Shown here: in pieces, positions 11,828 to 27,159 of the stretch
Layout: the number at the start of each line of letters is the position of its first letter
Position numbering within the stretch: position 1 is the stretch's first letter
Assembly (NCBI GenBank): GCA_965153355.1
Contig: OZ231126.1
Coordinates: 38,626,001-38,690,000, forward strand
Direction: 5' to 3'
From: Flaccisagitta enflata
Taxonomy: Eukaryota; Chaetognatha; Sagittoidea; Aphragmophora
DNA length: 64,000 nt
Translations under genes and position numbers: made by a program
Notes under the pieces: model-generated
What the model was told of the DNA's origin: nothing
Database searches by the model: none
The model's input: the letters and a program-made list of their open reading frames with translations, nothing else

Positions 11828-11877
<50 letters not shown>

Positions 11878-11897
11878 TGTTTGTGTGTGTGTATATG
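11828..11897. repeat. (TG)n microsatellite, right part
   Basis: Continuation of the array interrupted at 9947. Followed by a TC-rich stretch to about 11975. Confidence 0.95.
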
Positions 11898-11984
11898 TGG
11901 GGGGTCTCTCTCTGTCTTTCTCTTTCTCTTTTCCTTTCTATTCTCTTTCTCTATACCTCTCTCTTTCTCTCTCTCAAGCAAAGA

Positions 11985-12343
11985 AAAATGCAAAAGCTAG
12001 TGTCATAAAAGTTAGGGTCAATTTGTGTAACAACTTGACTCTTTTCTTTCGTTACATAGGGCCGAAAAAAAGGATCAATGAAAAATATCAATTATTGCAA
12101 AAATGCGAAAAATAAAGAAAGATTCAAAAATTCATAGTGCCAAAAGTAATGATCGAAGAGACTTCTGGTTGGCGCCATTTGAAAGAGAAAAATAAGCTCT
12201 TTCTTAGCTATGAATACCAAAAAATGCATCATCCCACCCGGAAAATGGCCCAACTTCCTAAAACTGCCTCAAACTGAAAATGAAAAACTTTATTTCTACC
12301 GTACGTTTCAAAAAGTCCAATTACGTAATTCGACTTTTTTCCA
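11985..12343 (+). repeat. Unit 1 of a tandem segmental repeat
   Basis: From CTAGTGTCATAAAAGTTAG to the hairpin AAAAAGTCCAATTACGTAAT. Closely matches 12583-12925 in order and sequence, including GAGACTTCTGGTTGGCGC. Both units follow a TC array. Confidence 0.8.
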
Positions 12344-12431
12344 ATTATTCAATTTCTGTCTCTCTTTATCTCTTTTTCCTCTTGGTCTTTGAGTGTATGT
12401 GTGAATGTGTATGTGTGTATGTGTGAGTTTT

Positions 12432-12568
<137 letters not shown>

Positions 12569-12582
12569 AGAATAAAATATCA

Positions 12583-12925
12583 AAACTAGCGTCATAAAAG
12601 TTGGAGTCTGTTTGCGGAACATCTGTTCTGTTCCGTACTTTTACATAAGGCCAAAAATTGAAATGAAAAATATCGATTTTTGCAAAAGTGCGAAAAAATT
12701 AGAAAAGATTAAAAAATTCATAACCCCAAAACTAATGATCGTAGAGACTTCTGGTTGGCGCTATTTGAAAAAGAGAAATTAGCTCTTTCTTTGCTGTGAA
12801 TATCAAAAAATGTATTGTCCCACCTGGAAAATGACCTAACTTCCTAAAATTGCCCCAAACAGAAAATGGAAAACTTTTCTCCCCTATGTTTCAAAAAGTC
12901 GAATTACATAATTCGACTTTTTTTA
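12583..12925 (+). repeat. Unit 2 of the tandem segmental repeat
   Basis: Copy of 11985-12343. The end hairpin AAAGTCGAATTACATAAT with its complement is nearly perfect. Confidence 0.8.
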
Positions 12926-13282
12926 ATAAAGCAAGACCACATGGTGGTTCAAAGAAAGACTATAACAAGTCATCACAGGATCGCACATAGTCAGCGGTAC
13001 CCAATGCCCTGCTTGGAGTGATTAGCTTAAGAAGTGGAGTAAGAGCAGGTTGTAGGGGTGAATTTCCATATGTTTAAAGGGCATATTTGAGGCCTTTGGA
13101 GCAATTTTCCATTATATTCAATGGCAGTTATGCATTTTTCAAAATTTTTGTCAATTTACAATGTATCACATGTATCACATTTTTTTTCTTTTTTCATCAA
13201 TATTCCATGTTAATCAATGGGAAATACAATTTTTTTTTACTTGTTAGTGTAATTTCCATGTTATTCAATGAGAATAAGTACC

Positions 13283-14105
13283 AGTAATGGCGGCTGTCGC
13301 CGTGAGGAAAAAATGTTGTAAGCATTGGTCACTTTTTGCCATGTTTTTTTTCAGTCACTGAAATCTTTTTTTTTATTAGATCAAATCGAAAGCAATTGTA
13401 CATTTTGATTGCACTGAAAATCAGAGAAAAATAGGACTGAGCCAAATGAGCTAGATGAGCTAAACCAGACCACCAGCTTTGCTCACTGATATGCTTCCTT
13501 GTACTTGCATGCTTAAATCAAAACATAAATTTATCTATCCTTTTCAAAATCAGAGAAAAAGAGCAAGCTAAATGAGCTAAATGAGCTAGAATACTTAAAA
13601 ACGCTCGCACAGATGAGCAGCTCTGCTTACTGACATGTTTTTTTATTTGCTTGCTTAAACAAGTATGAAAATATTTAATTATTTATCATATTCGAAATCA
13701 GAAAGAATAGACTGAGCTAAGTGAGCAAAATGAGCTAAAATGCTCAAAAACGCCCTCAGCGATGAGCAGCTGTGCTCATAAATATTTTTTTTTTATTTGC
13801 ATGCTCACATAAACATAAATACACTCCTTTATTGATCCTAAACAAAATCATAAAAAATCGATAAAAATCATATTCGAATTTTTCATAAATAAATATTTAA
13901 AAATTCATAGCACAAAAAATATTTGTTGTAGAGCATTCTGCTTGGCGCCAAAAGAAAGAGAATTATCAAATTTACTTACCCTATCAATTTTGTCCAAGGG
14001 TGCAATCGGTAAGTGGAGATTCACAACTTCTGCATGAGAAAATAAAAACCCTGTTTCTCTCGAATATGTCAAAAAGTTGAAGACTGACTTCAACTTTTTT
14101 CCCGA
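13283..14105 (+). mobile_element. Copy of the GGCGGCT...CGCC hairpin-ended element
   Basis: Left end has GGCGGCTGTCGCCGTGAGGAAAAAA. Right end has the hairpin AAAAAGTTGAAG ACTGA CTTCAACTTTTT. Compared with the hairpin at 12897-12925 both arms have changed together. The element carries the three 140-bp repeats at 13418-13830. Confidence 0.55.
13418..13830. repeat. Three diverged tandem units of about 140 bp
   Basis: Each unit starts AAATCAGA(G/A)A, contains two or three copies of GAGCTAAATGAGCTA, then GCTCACTGA-like and TTGCATGCT-like words. Units begin near 13418, 13550 and 13693. Confidence 0.75.
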
Positions 14106-14300
14106 TAATGATTGAAAAGCTTCTGAGAAAGGAAGGGGGAATGTACGGACTGATGGATGCATAGAAATTCACCCCTGTGTCGTACAGGACATCGGCCCTT
14201 TGGGGCCGCTGCCCAAAAAGCGAGACCAAGTAGGACCAAATAAATCAGAATATGATCATGTACATTGCCACTATTCAGCCATCGCTCTGTACCTTTGTTG

Positions 14301-14526
14301 CTTTTTAGTCGCGTGCACGCGACTCTACAACCCGCTTTGTCGGTCCTTCATTCCGTCCGTCCATCCGTCGGTCCGTCCGTCCGTCCGTCTGTCCGTCACA
14401 CTTTACTTTTTTTTTAGTTTTTGCGGTCTTTGGCCTCACTGCTTCTGCCCAAATGATGGAATGGCCTCAAATATGGCCACTGCCCACCCGCACGCGACTT
14501 GGGTAGCCGTGTATCCGGCCTTGTTT
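14301..14526 (-). mobile_element. Hairpin-ended GGAC element, subfamily 1 (GTCGCGTGC)
   Basis: Complete copy. Carries the perfect palindrome AGTCGCGTGCACGCGACT, then CTACAACCCGCTTTGTCGG, (CCGT)n, GCCCACCCGCACGCGACTTGG and CCGGCCTTGTTT. The 5' block AGTCGCGTGC and hairpin arm GCACGCGACT are exact complements. Confidence 0.88.
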
Positions 14527-14853
14527 AGATCATCTTGAGTATCAGGGATCACATCGCGTCTTTGGTCAATGAACCTTCGACCTCCGGAATCTTTTGTATC
14601 CTTTCTAGTAAAAGATCATCTTCGTTTTTTACTTCTTCTTATTTTTTTCTTCCTCTTCCTCGCGGCAGCGGTCCTCAATGATTCGATGACCTTTGATCTA
14701 TTAATCAAGATAACAAAGCCAACACTTATAAGTTGCCTACGACATTTATATTTAAAATAACTTAGAATAACTTAGAATGACTTAGAATAACTTAGTATAC
14801 GCTTAAATGACCTAAAATGACTTAAAGAAAAAAACTGATAAGAAAAATAAAAA

Positions 14854-14911
14854 ATGGACGGGCGGATGGACAAAGCGGGGTGTATAAAGTCGCGTGCACG
14901 TGACTAAAAAG
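14854..14911 (+). mobile_element. Hairpin end of a GGAC element (fragment)
   Basis: GGACGGGCGGATGGACAAAGCGGGGTG followed by AGTCGCGTGCACGTGACTAAAAAG. The 5' half is missing. Confidence 0.7.
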
Positions 14912-15210
14912 CATTTTTGAAATGAATTCTTGTGTGTATTTGTTTATACAGCTTTTATCTATTGCTCAATTTTATCATCGATGATGCAACTAGTATGCCA
15001 TGCCTCCATATCGCTTAAACCCATTTAGGTGATTTGAGTGGTATAAAGTGGCGTAAGATTTTTTTTTCCCATCATGGTGCGCAGTTATTCATGCCTAAAT
15101 TCTATTACATATAGGGCATTGCTATTCAATTTTTAAAAAAACAAACAGGTTAATGGTGTATCCAAATTTTCTTCAATCACTGATTGCAATTAATAATGAA
15201 ATAAAAGGCA

Positions 15211-15341
15211 TTTTTAGTCGCGTCCACGCGACTCTACAACCCGCTCTGTCCGTCGGTCCGTCCGTCGGTCACACTTTGCTTTTTTTCGCCGCCCCTGCCC
15301 ACCCGCACGCGACTAAGGTAACCGTGCATCCGGCCTTGTTT
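15211..15341 (-). mobile_element. Hairpin-ended GGAC element, subfamily 1, short copy
   Basis: 131 bp from TTTTTAGTCGCGTCCACGCGACT to CATCCGGCCTTGTT, with the (CCGT)n tract, GCCCCTGCCCACCC and GCACGCGACTAAGG. Confidence 0.85.
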
Positions 15342-15985
15342 TTCTCTTTTCTGCAATTTATACAAGGGGTACCGCTGCCTATCTTCTACTATTCTGTTTT
15401 ATCATTCTCTTTTCATCTCCTCCATTTACCTTCATCCTCTTCCTCAGTGAGCGCTCCTCCTCATCGGGAGTCAAGATAAGATCTTTGCCACCTTTGGCCA
15501 CTCGAAACTTTTAGGCCAAGGTGCTTGACTGCTTACATTAAAAGAGGCGCTCGGCTCCTTTCATTAAAAGGTCAGACCCGATGGACGGCGATATCCAAAG
15601 TGAAAGTTTTAAGACGATCAGACGAGGTAACCAAAGCGAAATACCCAGACTGTTACAGCGGTAGTCAGACGAGTACTATATGGATATTGGTGATTGAGGG
15701 TAGAAGAAAAAATTCACGAGAAAGGCAAAATCCGGTTTGGGAATCAAGATAGAGATACAAAATTTTGAAAATTTGAAATTCCAAGGTCATTTCATATCCC
15801 CAATGACCGTTACAATTTCACTGCCAATAGGAGCGTTTGCAACGGTATCTATGTGACAGAATTTTTGGTATTGTATTGAATTAATTATCGACAATATTAC
15901 AATATTTACATTGTAGTAGAAAGTGCCAGAGGATAGTCAGTAAGTGTCCTAAGAAAAATTTTCTAATGATTTTCGGTTGAGTGGG

Positions 15986-16085
15986 AAACAAGGCCGGATA
16001 CACGGCTACCCCAGTCGCGTGCGGGTGGGCAGGGGCTGTAAAAGAGGTAACTTCATCATTTGGGCAGGAGCAGTGAGGCTATTCT
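15986..16085 (+). mobile_element. 5' half of a subfamily 1 GGAC element
   Basis: AAACAAGGCCGGATACACGG, CCCCAGTCGCGTGCGGGTGGGC, AGGGGC, then a spacer seen in other copies (GGGCAGGAGCAGTGAGGC). It stops where the fold-back element at 16091 begins. Confidence 0.75.
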
Positions 16086-16090
16086 TCTTT

Positions 16091-17005
16091 AAAGATTGGT
16101 GTAAAATGAAACATTTCCGATTTTTTTTTACAGAAACTTAAAGTACCAATAGCAATTGATACTTGAATGAACCTAGAACGATTTTGAATAGGTCTGCGAG
16201 GTTTCAAAATTGCATTAGAATCCTCAAAAATGAAACAAGCCCGACCGGGCAACGATGCGTCCGGACTGTGTCTTTACGTGTATTGATCATGTGACATTTA
16301 TAGAGAGACAGATGGACAAACAGACGGGCGAAATGACTGAGTAGTAAAAGATGCTCTCAAAACATGTTGGTTGATCATTTGTTTCAGTGTAGGATCTCAC
16401 CGTGGCCAAAAACAGCCGAGAAACGCGGTTTTTGCACAGGCGTAACGGACCGACGGACGGACGGACGGACGGACGGACGGACGGACGGACAGACCCTCTT
16501 ATAGAGATGCGTTCCTGACGGACGCATCTAAAAATGAACCAAAATCAAAAAATTCTAAAAACTGATGTTTTGGAACAGTTTCTAAGGGTAAGATATGCTA
16601 TCAGTATGAATTTCATTGATGTACTAAAAAAAACAAGCATGTTATAGGCGAAAAATGCGAAACCGCAATATGCAAATGAGATCAAGTGCAAACTTTCAAA
16701 AATAGCAAAAATTGTGTAGAAACACCAAAAATTGAATCAGCACAGTGCAAATGATCAACATGCATCAATATCATTCAGAATTAACCAAAAAATATGGAAC
16801 AAATAGTGTTTTTTATAGCAAAAAACACAACTTTTTACATAAAAAAACGTTTCTAATTTTTTTGGCTCAAGTTAGGTCAAAATGAATATCAGAATCGTGT
16901 TTCAAAGCTTTTTTAGGTCCCCTGTTCAAAAAACTGTGATGTGTCTATTTTTTTTTTTCAAAACCCTTAAAATTGAGATTTTCTCTAACCAGAATCCTGA
17001 CCGTT
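16091..17005 (-). mobile_element. Second copy of the GGTCAGGATTC fold-back element, interrupted
   Basis: Aligns in reverse orientation to the middle and left half of 4951-5762, from GGTGTAAAATGAAA to CCAGAATCCTGACCG. The alignment is broken between 16233 and 16534 by a GGAC element. One arm of the fold-back is missing. Confidence 0.8.
16233..16534 (+). mobile_element. GGAC element, subfamily 4 (GATGCGTCC), nested
   Basis: Sits inside the fold-back copy at 16091-17005, so its borders can be read against the uninterrupted copy at 5400-5460. 5' end CAAGCCCGACCGGGC, block GATGCGTCCG; (GGAC)n at 16449-16490; 3' hairpin GATGCGTTCCTGACGGACGCATC, then CTAAAAA. The block and CGGACGCATC are exact complements over 10 bp. 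Confidence 0.88.
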
Positions 17006-17242
17006 GTAACCACATAAATGTGGTGCAGTGTGCATTATCCAATAGTTGTCCCTATCCCCTAGGATTTTTATCATAATCCCCAAGTACTCCCCCCTTAACT
17101 TGAACGAGCTGACTATAAGTTACTAGTTTATTATAACCTAACAGCTTATTATGATTGCTGTACCTCAACTTGAGGCTCAAGGTTGCTGTCGAGCGGCAGG
17201 GTGGTCCAGTTGTGAAATTTTGCTGATCACAACAATAAATGA

Positions 17243-17436
17243 AAACAAGGCCGGATACACGGCTACCTTAGTCGCGTGCGGGTGGGCAGGGGCAGTATTT
17301 GAGTTACTAAAGCACTTGGGCAAGTGCAGTGAGGCCAAAGACCGCAAAAACATAAAAAAAGTAAAATGGGGACCAACCGACCGACCGACCAACCGACCGA
17401 CGGACAAAGCGAGGTGTAGTGTCCGTAGGATTAAAA
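17243..17436 (+). mobile_element. GGAC element, subfamily 1, hairpin deleted
   Basis: AAACAAGGCCGGATACACGG, TTAGTCGCGTGCGGGTGGGC, a (GGAC/CCGA)n tract, AAAGCGAGGTGTAG, then only GTGTCCGTAGGATTAAAAG where the hairpin should be. Confidence 0.75.
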
Positions 17437-17439
17437 GCT

Positions 17440-18036
17440 ACTATGTAGACTAAAGTTATGATTGACGAAATACTATTAAAAGCTATATGCAGAGGGGCTT
17501 AGACTAAATTTCGCGAACAGTGAAGAGGGGCGGGGCGCCGCGTTTAACGCCTGCCCACATATTTTTCATGTGGCCCTGACTTTCTGTGATAAGTGTTGAG
17601 TCTCTGTGTTCGTTATGGTCGGTTCCGGCCCTCCGTATACAACGTTCATTATCTATGGTTGCCAAGCTGCAGAAAAAGAATTGCAACAACAACAACGACC
17701 TGCCTCATCCATGTCTTGATTATCTCTTAATATAGTTTTTGAACCGATGGACTATCCCCATTCCCCCTTCCCAAACCTCACTCAGCACTGCCTACAACTG
17801 TGAACCGGATAGATAGTCCTTCAATTTCAACTGCAGCCCCGAAAAAAAGATTTTTGATAAGTAGTTATCTTTTGCATTAATTTCAAGACGGCCTCAGAAG
17901 GGTTAATTGACTTAAGATTAGGACACTCAAAAAGCCTCTTTTTCGAGAATTGTGGGAGAGATCTTGATAACCGATATCTCTTACTTTAATTTCTTTTTGC
18001 ATTGATAAGCACCTTTTTTGTCCAATAAGAATCTAT
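17440..18036. other. No recognised feature
   Basis: Unique-looking sequence between elements. No splice-compatible coding frame or RNA gene recognised. Confidence 0.5.
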
Positions 18037-18256
18037 AAATGAACAGGTCGCCCAAGGGCAATTTGTGGTCAGCGATACCCGTTGCCCTGCTTTGAGTGAT
18101 TGTGAATTGGAGTGAGGGGAAGCAGGGCAGCGGCCCTGAAGGGGACGAAGTCGTGTAGAACACAAGGGGAATTTCATTCATCCTGCCTTAAGAAGTGGAC
18201 GAGATGCTAAAGAGGGCTGACTGAAGGCCTTCAAGAGCCTAAACTGAGGTCTTACT

Positions 18257-19134
18257 AGTCATCCAAGGATTGCACATGGTCAGCGGTACCCGATGCCCTG
18301 CTTGGAGTGATCAAGTAAAATAGTGGAGTGAGAGCAGGGCAGCGGCCCCAAAGGGCCGATGTCCTGTAGGACACAAGGGGGAATTTCCAGACGTCCTGAC
18401 GGGGAATATATCAGGCCTAATAGATAATTTAAGCAGGATTTGAGGTCTGGGGGGAAGATTTTAGGCCTGAAGATTAGATTTGAGGTCTGGGGGCAGGCTT
18501 GAGACATAAGGGGCAGATTTGAGGTTTGGAGAGCAGATTTGAGGCCTTAAGAGCTGAATTGAGGCCTTGAGAGCTCATTTGAGGCCTGGAGAGCTGATTT
18601 GAGGTCTAGAGAGCTGATTGGAGGGCTGATTTGAGGGCTAAGAGTAGCCTAACAACAAAAAATGCGATGTCATAGAAAAGTTCTCTATCAGAGGGATATG
18701 GCCCAAAATCATGTTTACAGATGTTTTATGAAAAAAATTTATACCTGGGACCCCTATAAATTGGCGCCGCCACCCACCCCCTTTCCAATGATAAAACATA
18801 GGCAAAAATCCTTCCTATACATTTTCAATGGGAAATGAGGGGGGGTGGCGGCGGTAATTTCCGGAGGTCCCATGACCAAATTTTTGTTGTGGTTTATCTT
18901 TGTACATGATTTTGAGTCATATCCCTCTGATAGAGAACTTTCCTATGACTTTTCATGAACTCTTGTTATGCTAGCTAAGAGGGCCTAAATCAGGCCTGAG
19001 AGTGAGGATTTGAAGCCTTGACAGCCATCGGGGGAGGGGGATTGGAAGGATGGACAGACGGACGTCTGGAAATTCCCCCCTGTGTCCTACAGGACATCGT
19101 CCCTTTGGGGCCACTGCCCAAAAAGGTTGATATA
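18257..19134. mobile_element. Inner fold-back element of the same family
   Basis: Left end CATCCAAGGATTGCACATGG, GCGGTACCCGATGCCCTGC, GGCCGATGTCCTGTAGGAC, GGGGGAATTTCCAGACGTCC. Right end GGACGTCTGGAAATTCCCCC, TCCTACAGGACATCGTCCC, CTGCCCAAAAAG. The interior has a diverged GAGGTCTGGAGAGCTGATTT minisatellite and an inverted pair around 18655-18990. Confidence 0.75.
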
Positions 19135-19252
19135 AGGCCTAAGAATGCCAATCGGAAGCTTGAGAGGGCTGACTTGAGGCTTGAGAGAGCTGGATGAAGG
19201 CTCGAAAGGTAAGAGGACTGAGAGCAATGAATTGAGGTTTAGATAGCTGATA

Positions 19253-19500
19253 TGAGGCCTGAGAGGCCTAATTTGAGGCCTGAGAGGCGAGGTTTGAGGC
19301 CTGAGAATTTGGATTTGACGCCTGAAAAGCCTAATTTGAGTCCTGAGAGGCCAGGTTTGAGGCCTGAGAGATTGGATTTGAGGCCTGAGAGGCCAGATTT
19401 GAGGCCTGTGAGGCTGGATATGAAGCCTGAGAGGCTGAATATGGGGCCTGAGAGGCCAGATTTGAGGTCTCAGAGGCCAGATTTGAGGCCTGAAGGGCCT
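19253..19500. repeat. 21-bp minisatellite
   Basis: About 12 copies of a GAGGCCTGAGAGGCCAGATTT unit. The open frame across it (a LRPERPD heptad repeat) is a by-product of the 21-bp period and is not a gene. Confidence 0.9.
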
Positions 19501-19822
19501 GATGAGGGGGCTGGGGGGGACAAATGAACGGACAAACGGACAATCAAATGAACGAATGAAAGTCCCCCTATGTTCTGCAGGACTTGGTCCCCTTCGGGGC
19601 CGCTGCCCAAAAACGGTCTTTTGGAAGCACCCCCCTTTGGCTTCTCAACCTAGGGTGAGAAAGGGGAATTGGTCTTTTGTTTTTCCGTTGAACAATACTT
19701 TCTCGCGGGTGGGTTTTGGCTGGGGTTTACGTTAAGTTTAGGGATAGGGGTGGGTTTAGGGTTAGGGGTCGGGTTAGAGGTTAGGTTTAGGGGTAGGGTT
19801 AAGGTTTGAGTAGGGTTAGGGG

Positions 19823-20131
19823 CAGGGGCGTATTTGAGCCAAAAATTTTTGGGCAGCAAGTCAAAATCTGTGTCCCAATGAATTTTATGTCCCAACGATT
19901 TTCCTATTACCTATGTATCTAATTTTGGAACTAATATAACTAATTATGCTTATTACTAATGCTTTGTTATGTAACTATTGTGTTATCAGATAGAAATAAG
20001 TCTTGCTTTACTATAGCATAAATTGTTTACTCTCAAGTTAATTCTCAACCATCTGTGTCCCGATGGCGGTTTGTGCCCCAACAAAAAGGGCAGCAGCTGC
20101 TGCCCCTAACACCCCGTCAGATACGCCCCTG
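19823..20131. mobile_element. hAT-type MITE with 8-bp target duplication
   Basis: Starts CAGGGGCGTATTTGAG and ends TCAGATACGCCCCTG, giving imperfect terminal repeats starting CAG. It is flanked on both sides by GTTAGGGG (19815-19822 and 20132-20139), a perfect 8-bp duplication as expected for hAT. The 309-bp interior is non-coding. Confidence 0.88.
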
Positions 20132-20298
20132 GTTAGGGGTAAGGTTGCAGTTATGGATTCGTGAAAAAACAAGTATACAACCAAAGTGAGGAGTTCTCCA
20201 CTTTGGCCGAATATTGATCCATAACTTTCTTGTCGCGCGACACTTTTTGGTCGGTCCGTCGCAAAGTCGTTTTTCCAGCTTCAAGGCTTGTAGAATTA

Positions 20299-20643
20299 CC
20301 GTATTTCTTGTAATTAGCGCCCCGGGCGCTTATGAAATTGAGATGAAACATTGTTGTTTAAGACCTGCAATTAGCGCCCCCTATTCACTGATGTCTAAAT
20401 GATATCTTATGAAATTTACACTTATTGACATTCTTTTTTATAATTCAAATCAGTAAATCATTAAAAAAGAGAATATTTTGTTGTATTAAATCTAATTCTG
20501 ATAATGTTTTTGCCAATAAATGAAATTCTCAATAAATTTTTCTTGATTTTTTTCTGAAAATAAGTCTTGTCATTAGTTTTTTTTTTCATGAAAAAGGAGG
20601 GGGGCGCTAATTAGAGGGGGGGCGATAATTGCAAGAAATACGG
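20299..20643 (+). mobile_element. Complete TA-flanked GCGC MITE
   Basis: 345 bp between TA dinucleotides. Ends are CCGTATTTCTTGTAATTAGC and GCGATAATTGCAAGAAATACGG. CGCCCCGGGCGCTT near the left end is a short internal palindrome. Its TA target suggests Tc1/mariner-type mobilisation. Confidence 0.85.
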
Positions 20644-20966
20644 TATTCTCAATAACTTTTTAAGGCTGGGGAGAGCGGTGTCATTTGCATCAGTGTTCAG
20701 TGATAGTGTGAAGTACTGTTGAACTTCAGCTCTGTAATGCTGTACCACTGCCCCTGCCCAACCCTCCGCGACTTTTGCTTTGTGTTGTGTGTTTATTTTT
20801 GAGTAACACTCTCTCTGCATAAGAGATAACGTTCTTATAAGATTGGTTTTCTATTCTTGACAAATGGCAAAAAAAGAAGAGAAATGTCCGTCTGAAGATA
20901 ACTTCTCTGACTATAAAACTTGTTCAAAAATCGATCTGACATAACGTCTCACTCCAAAGTGCCATC

Positions 20967-26558
<5,592 letters not shown>

Positions 26559-26595
26559 TTTCGATCGGTATCATGTGGTTACAAACAGCTTCCAA

Positions 26596-26621
26596 CAACA
26601 ACAACAAAAACGACAACAACG

Positions 26622-26709
<88 letters not shown>

Positions 26710-26723
26710 CGACGACGACGACG

Positions 26724-26814
<91 letters not shown>

Positions 26815-26815
26815 C
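26596..26815. repeat. (CAA)n array in the presumed XKR 3' UTR
   Basis: About 70 CAA units with a (CGA)5 interruption at 26710-26724, starting 38 bp after the stop. It is the reverse complement of the TTG arrays in introns 2 and 3 of the same transcript. Confidence 0.97.
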
Positions 26816-27147
26816 TGAACAATCAGTGAACAAGGCCAAGCGAACCAGCGCGTGTGCTCCCAACAAATGCGTACCCGTCTTTCCCTCAGACCAGCCGGCA
26901 GCCAGCCGACGGACATGACTTCATAAAGAAGCGCTTTGGCAATTGGCACACGTCAAAGTTTGATGCCATTCACACGACACAATTACAGGCTGTGAAACGT
27001 TGTTGAACATTAACGGCTTTTTTCGGGCAAGTCGCGCAAATTTGTTTCATGAGCATAATTTGTTACACTACGCAAAATAGTAAACCCTTTTTGTACAGTA
27101 AGTCCAAGCCATATTGATCAATGATCATTGCATCGTCCATTTGAAAA

Positions 27148-27153
27148 AATAAA
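27148..27153 (+). terminator. Candidate XKR polyadenylation signal
   Basis: AATAAA about 590 bp after the XKR stop codon; the first clear hexamer downstream of the CAA array. Confidence 0.4.
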
Positions 27154-27159
27154 CCTTGT

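Larger units (their letters stand above)
9948..11829. mobile_element. hAT-like element inserted in a TG microsatellite
   Basis: Ends are CAGCGGCGTAGG and CCTACGCCGCTG, perfect 12-bp inverted repeats beginning CAG, as in hAT elements. Both flanks are GTGTGTG, so the 8-bp target duplication cannot be told apart from the microsatellite. Inside lie a fold-back element (10440-11010) and a MITE copy (11147-11475). No transposase frame was seen. Confidence 0.65.
9611..12345 (+). mobile_element. Microsatellite-bearing element, interrupted by a hAT-like insertion
   Basis: Left end carries GGTGGCTCTCGCCGACCGG and the right end the hairpin AGTCCAATTACGTAATTCGACT. TG and TC arrays sit between them. The same end-to-end order recurs on the minus strand at 21558-22321, so the arrays appear to belong to the element. 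About 1.88 kb (9948-11829) is a later insertion within its TG array. Confidence 0.65.
12966..14219. mobile_element. Fold-back element of the GGTACCC/GGACATCGG family, with insertions
   Basis: Left part has CAGCGGTACCCAATGCCCTGC and GGGGTGAATTTCCATATG. The right end has AAATTCACCCCTGTG, TACAGGACATCGGCC and GGCCGCTGCCCAAAAAG. The same end pairs recur at 18040-19616 and 50929-51365. The interior is largely occupied by other repeats. Confidence 0.6.
18040..19616. mobile_element. Outer fold-back element with a 21-bp satellite core
   Basis: Left arm holds GCGATACCCGTTGCCCTGC, GCAGGGCAGCGGCCC and GTCGTGTAGAACACAAGGGG. Right arm holds CCCCCTATGTTCTGCAGGAC, GTCCCCTTCGGGG and CCGCTGCCCAAAAA. The core carries the GAGGCCTGAGAGGCC minisatellite. 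A complete second element (18257-19134) is inserted inside. Confidence 0.7.

Noticed and set aside
19252-19527. Heptad-repeat protein (LRPERPD)n
   Set aside because: A 21-bp satellite inside a fold-back element; period divisible by three keeps frames open by chance.
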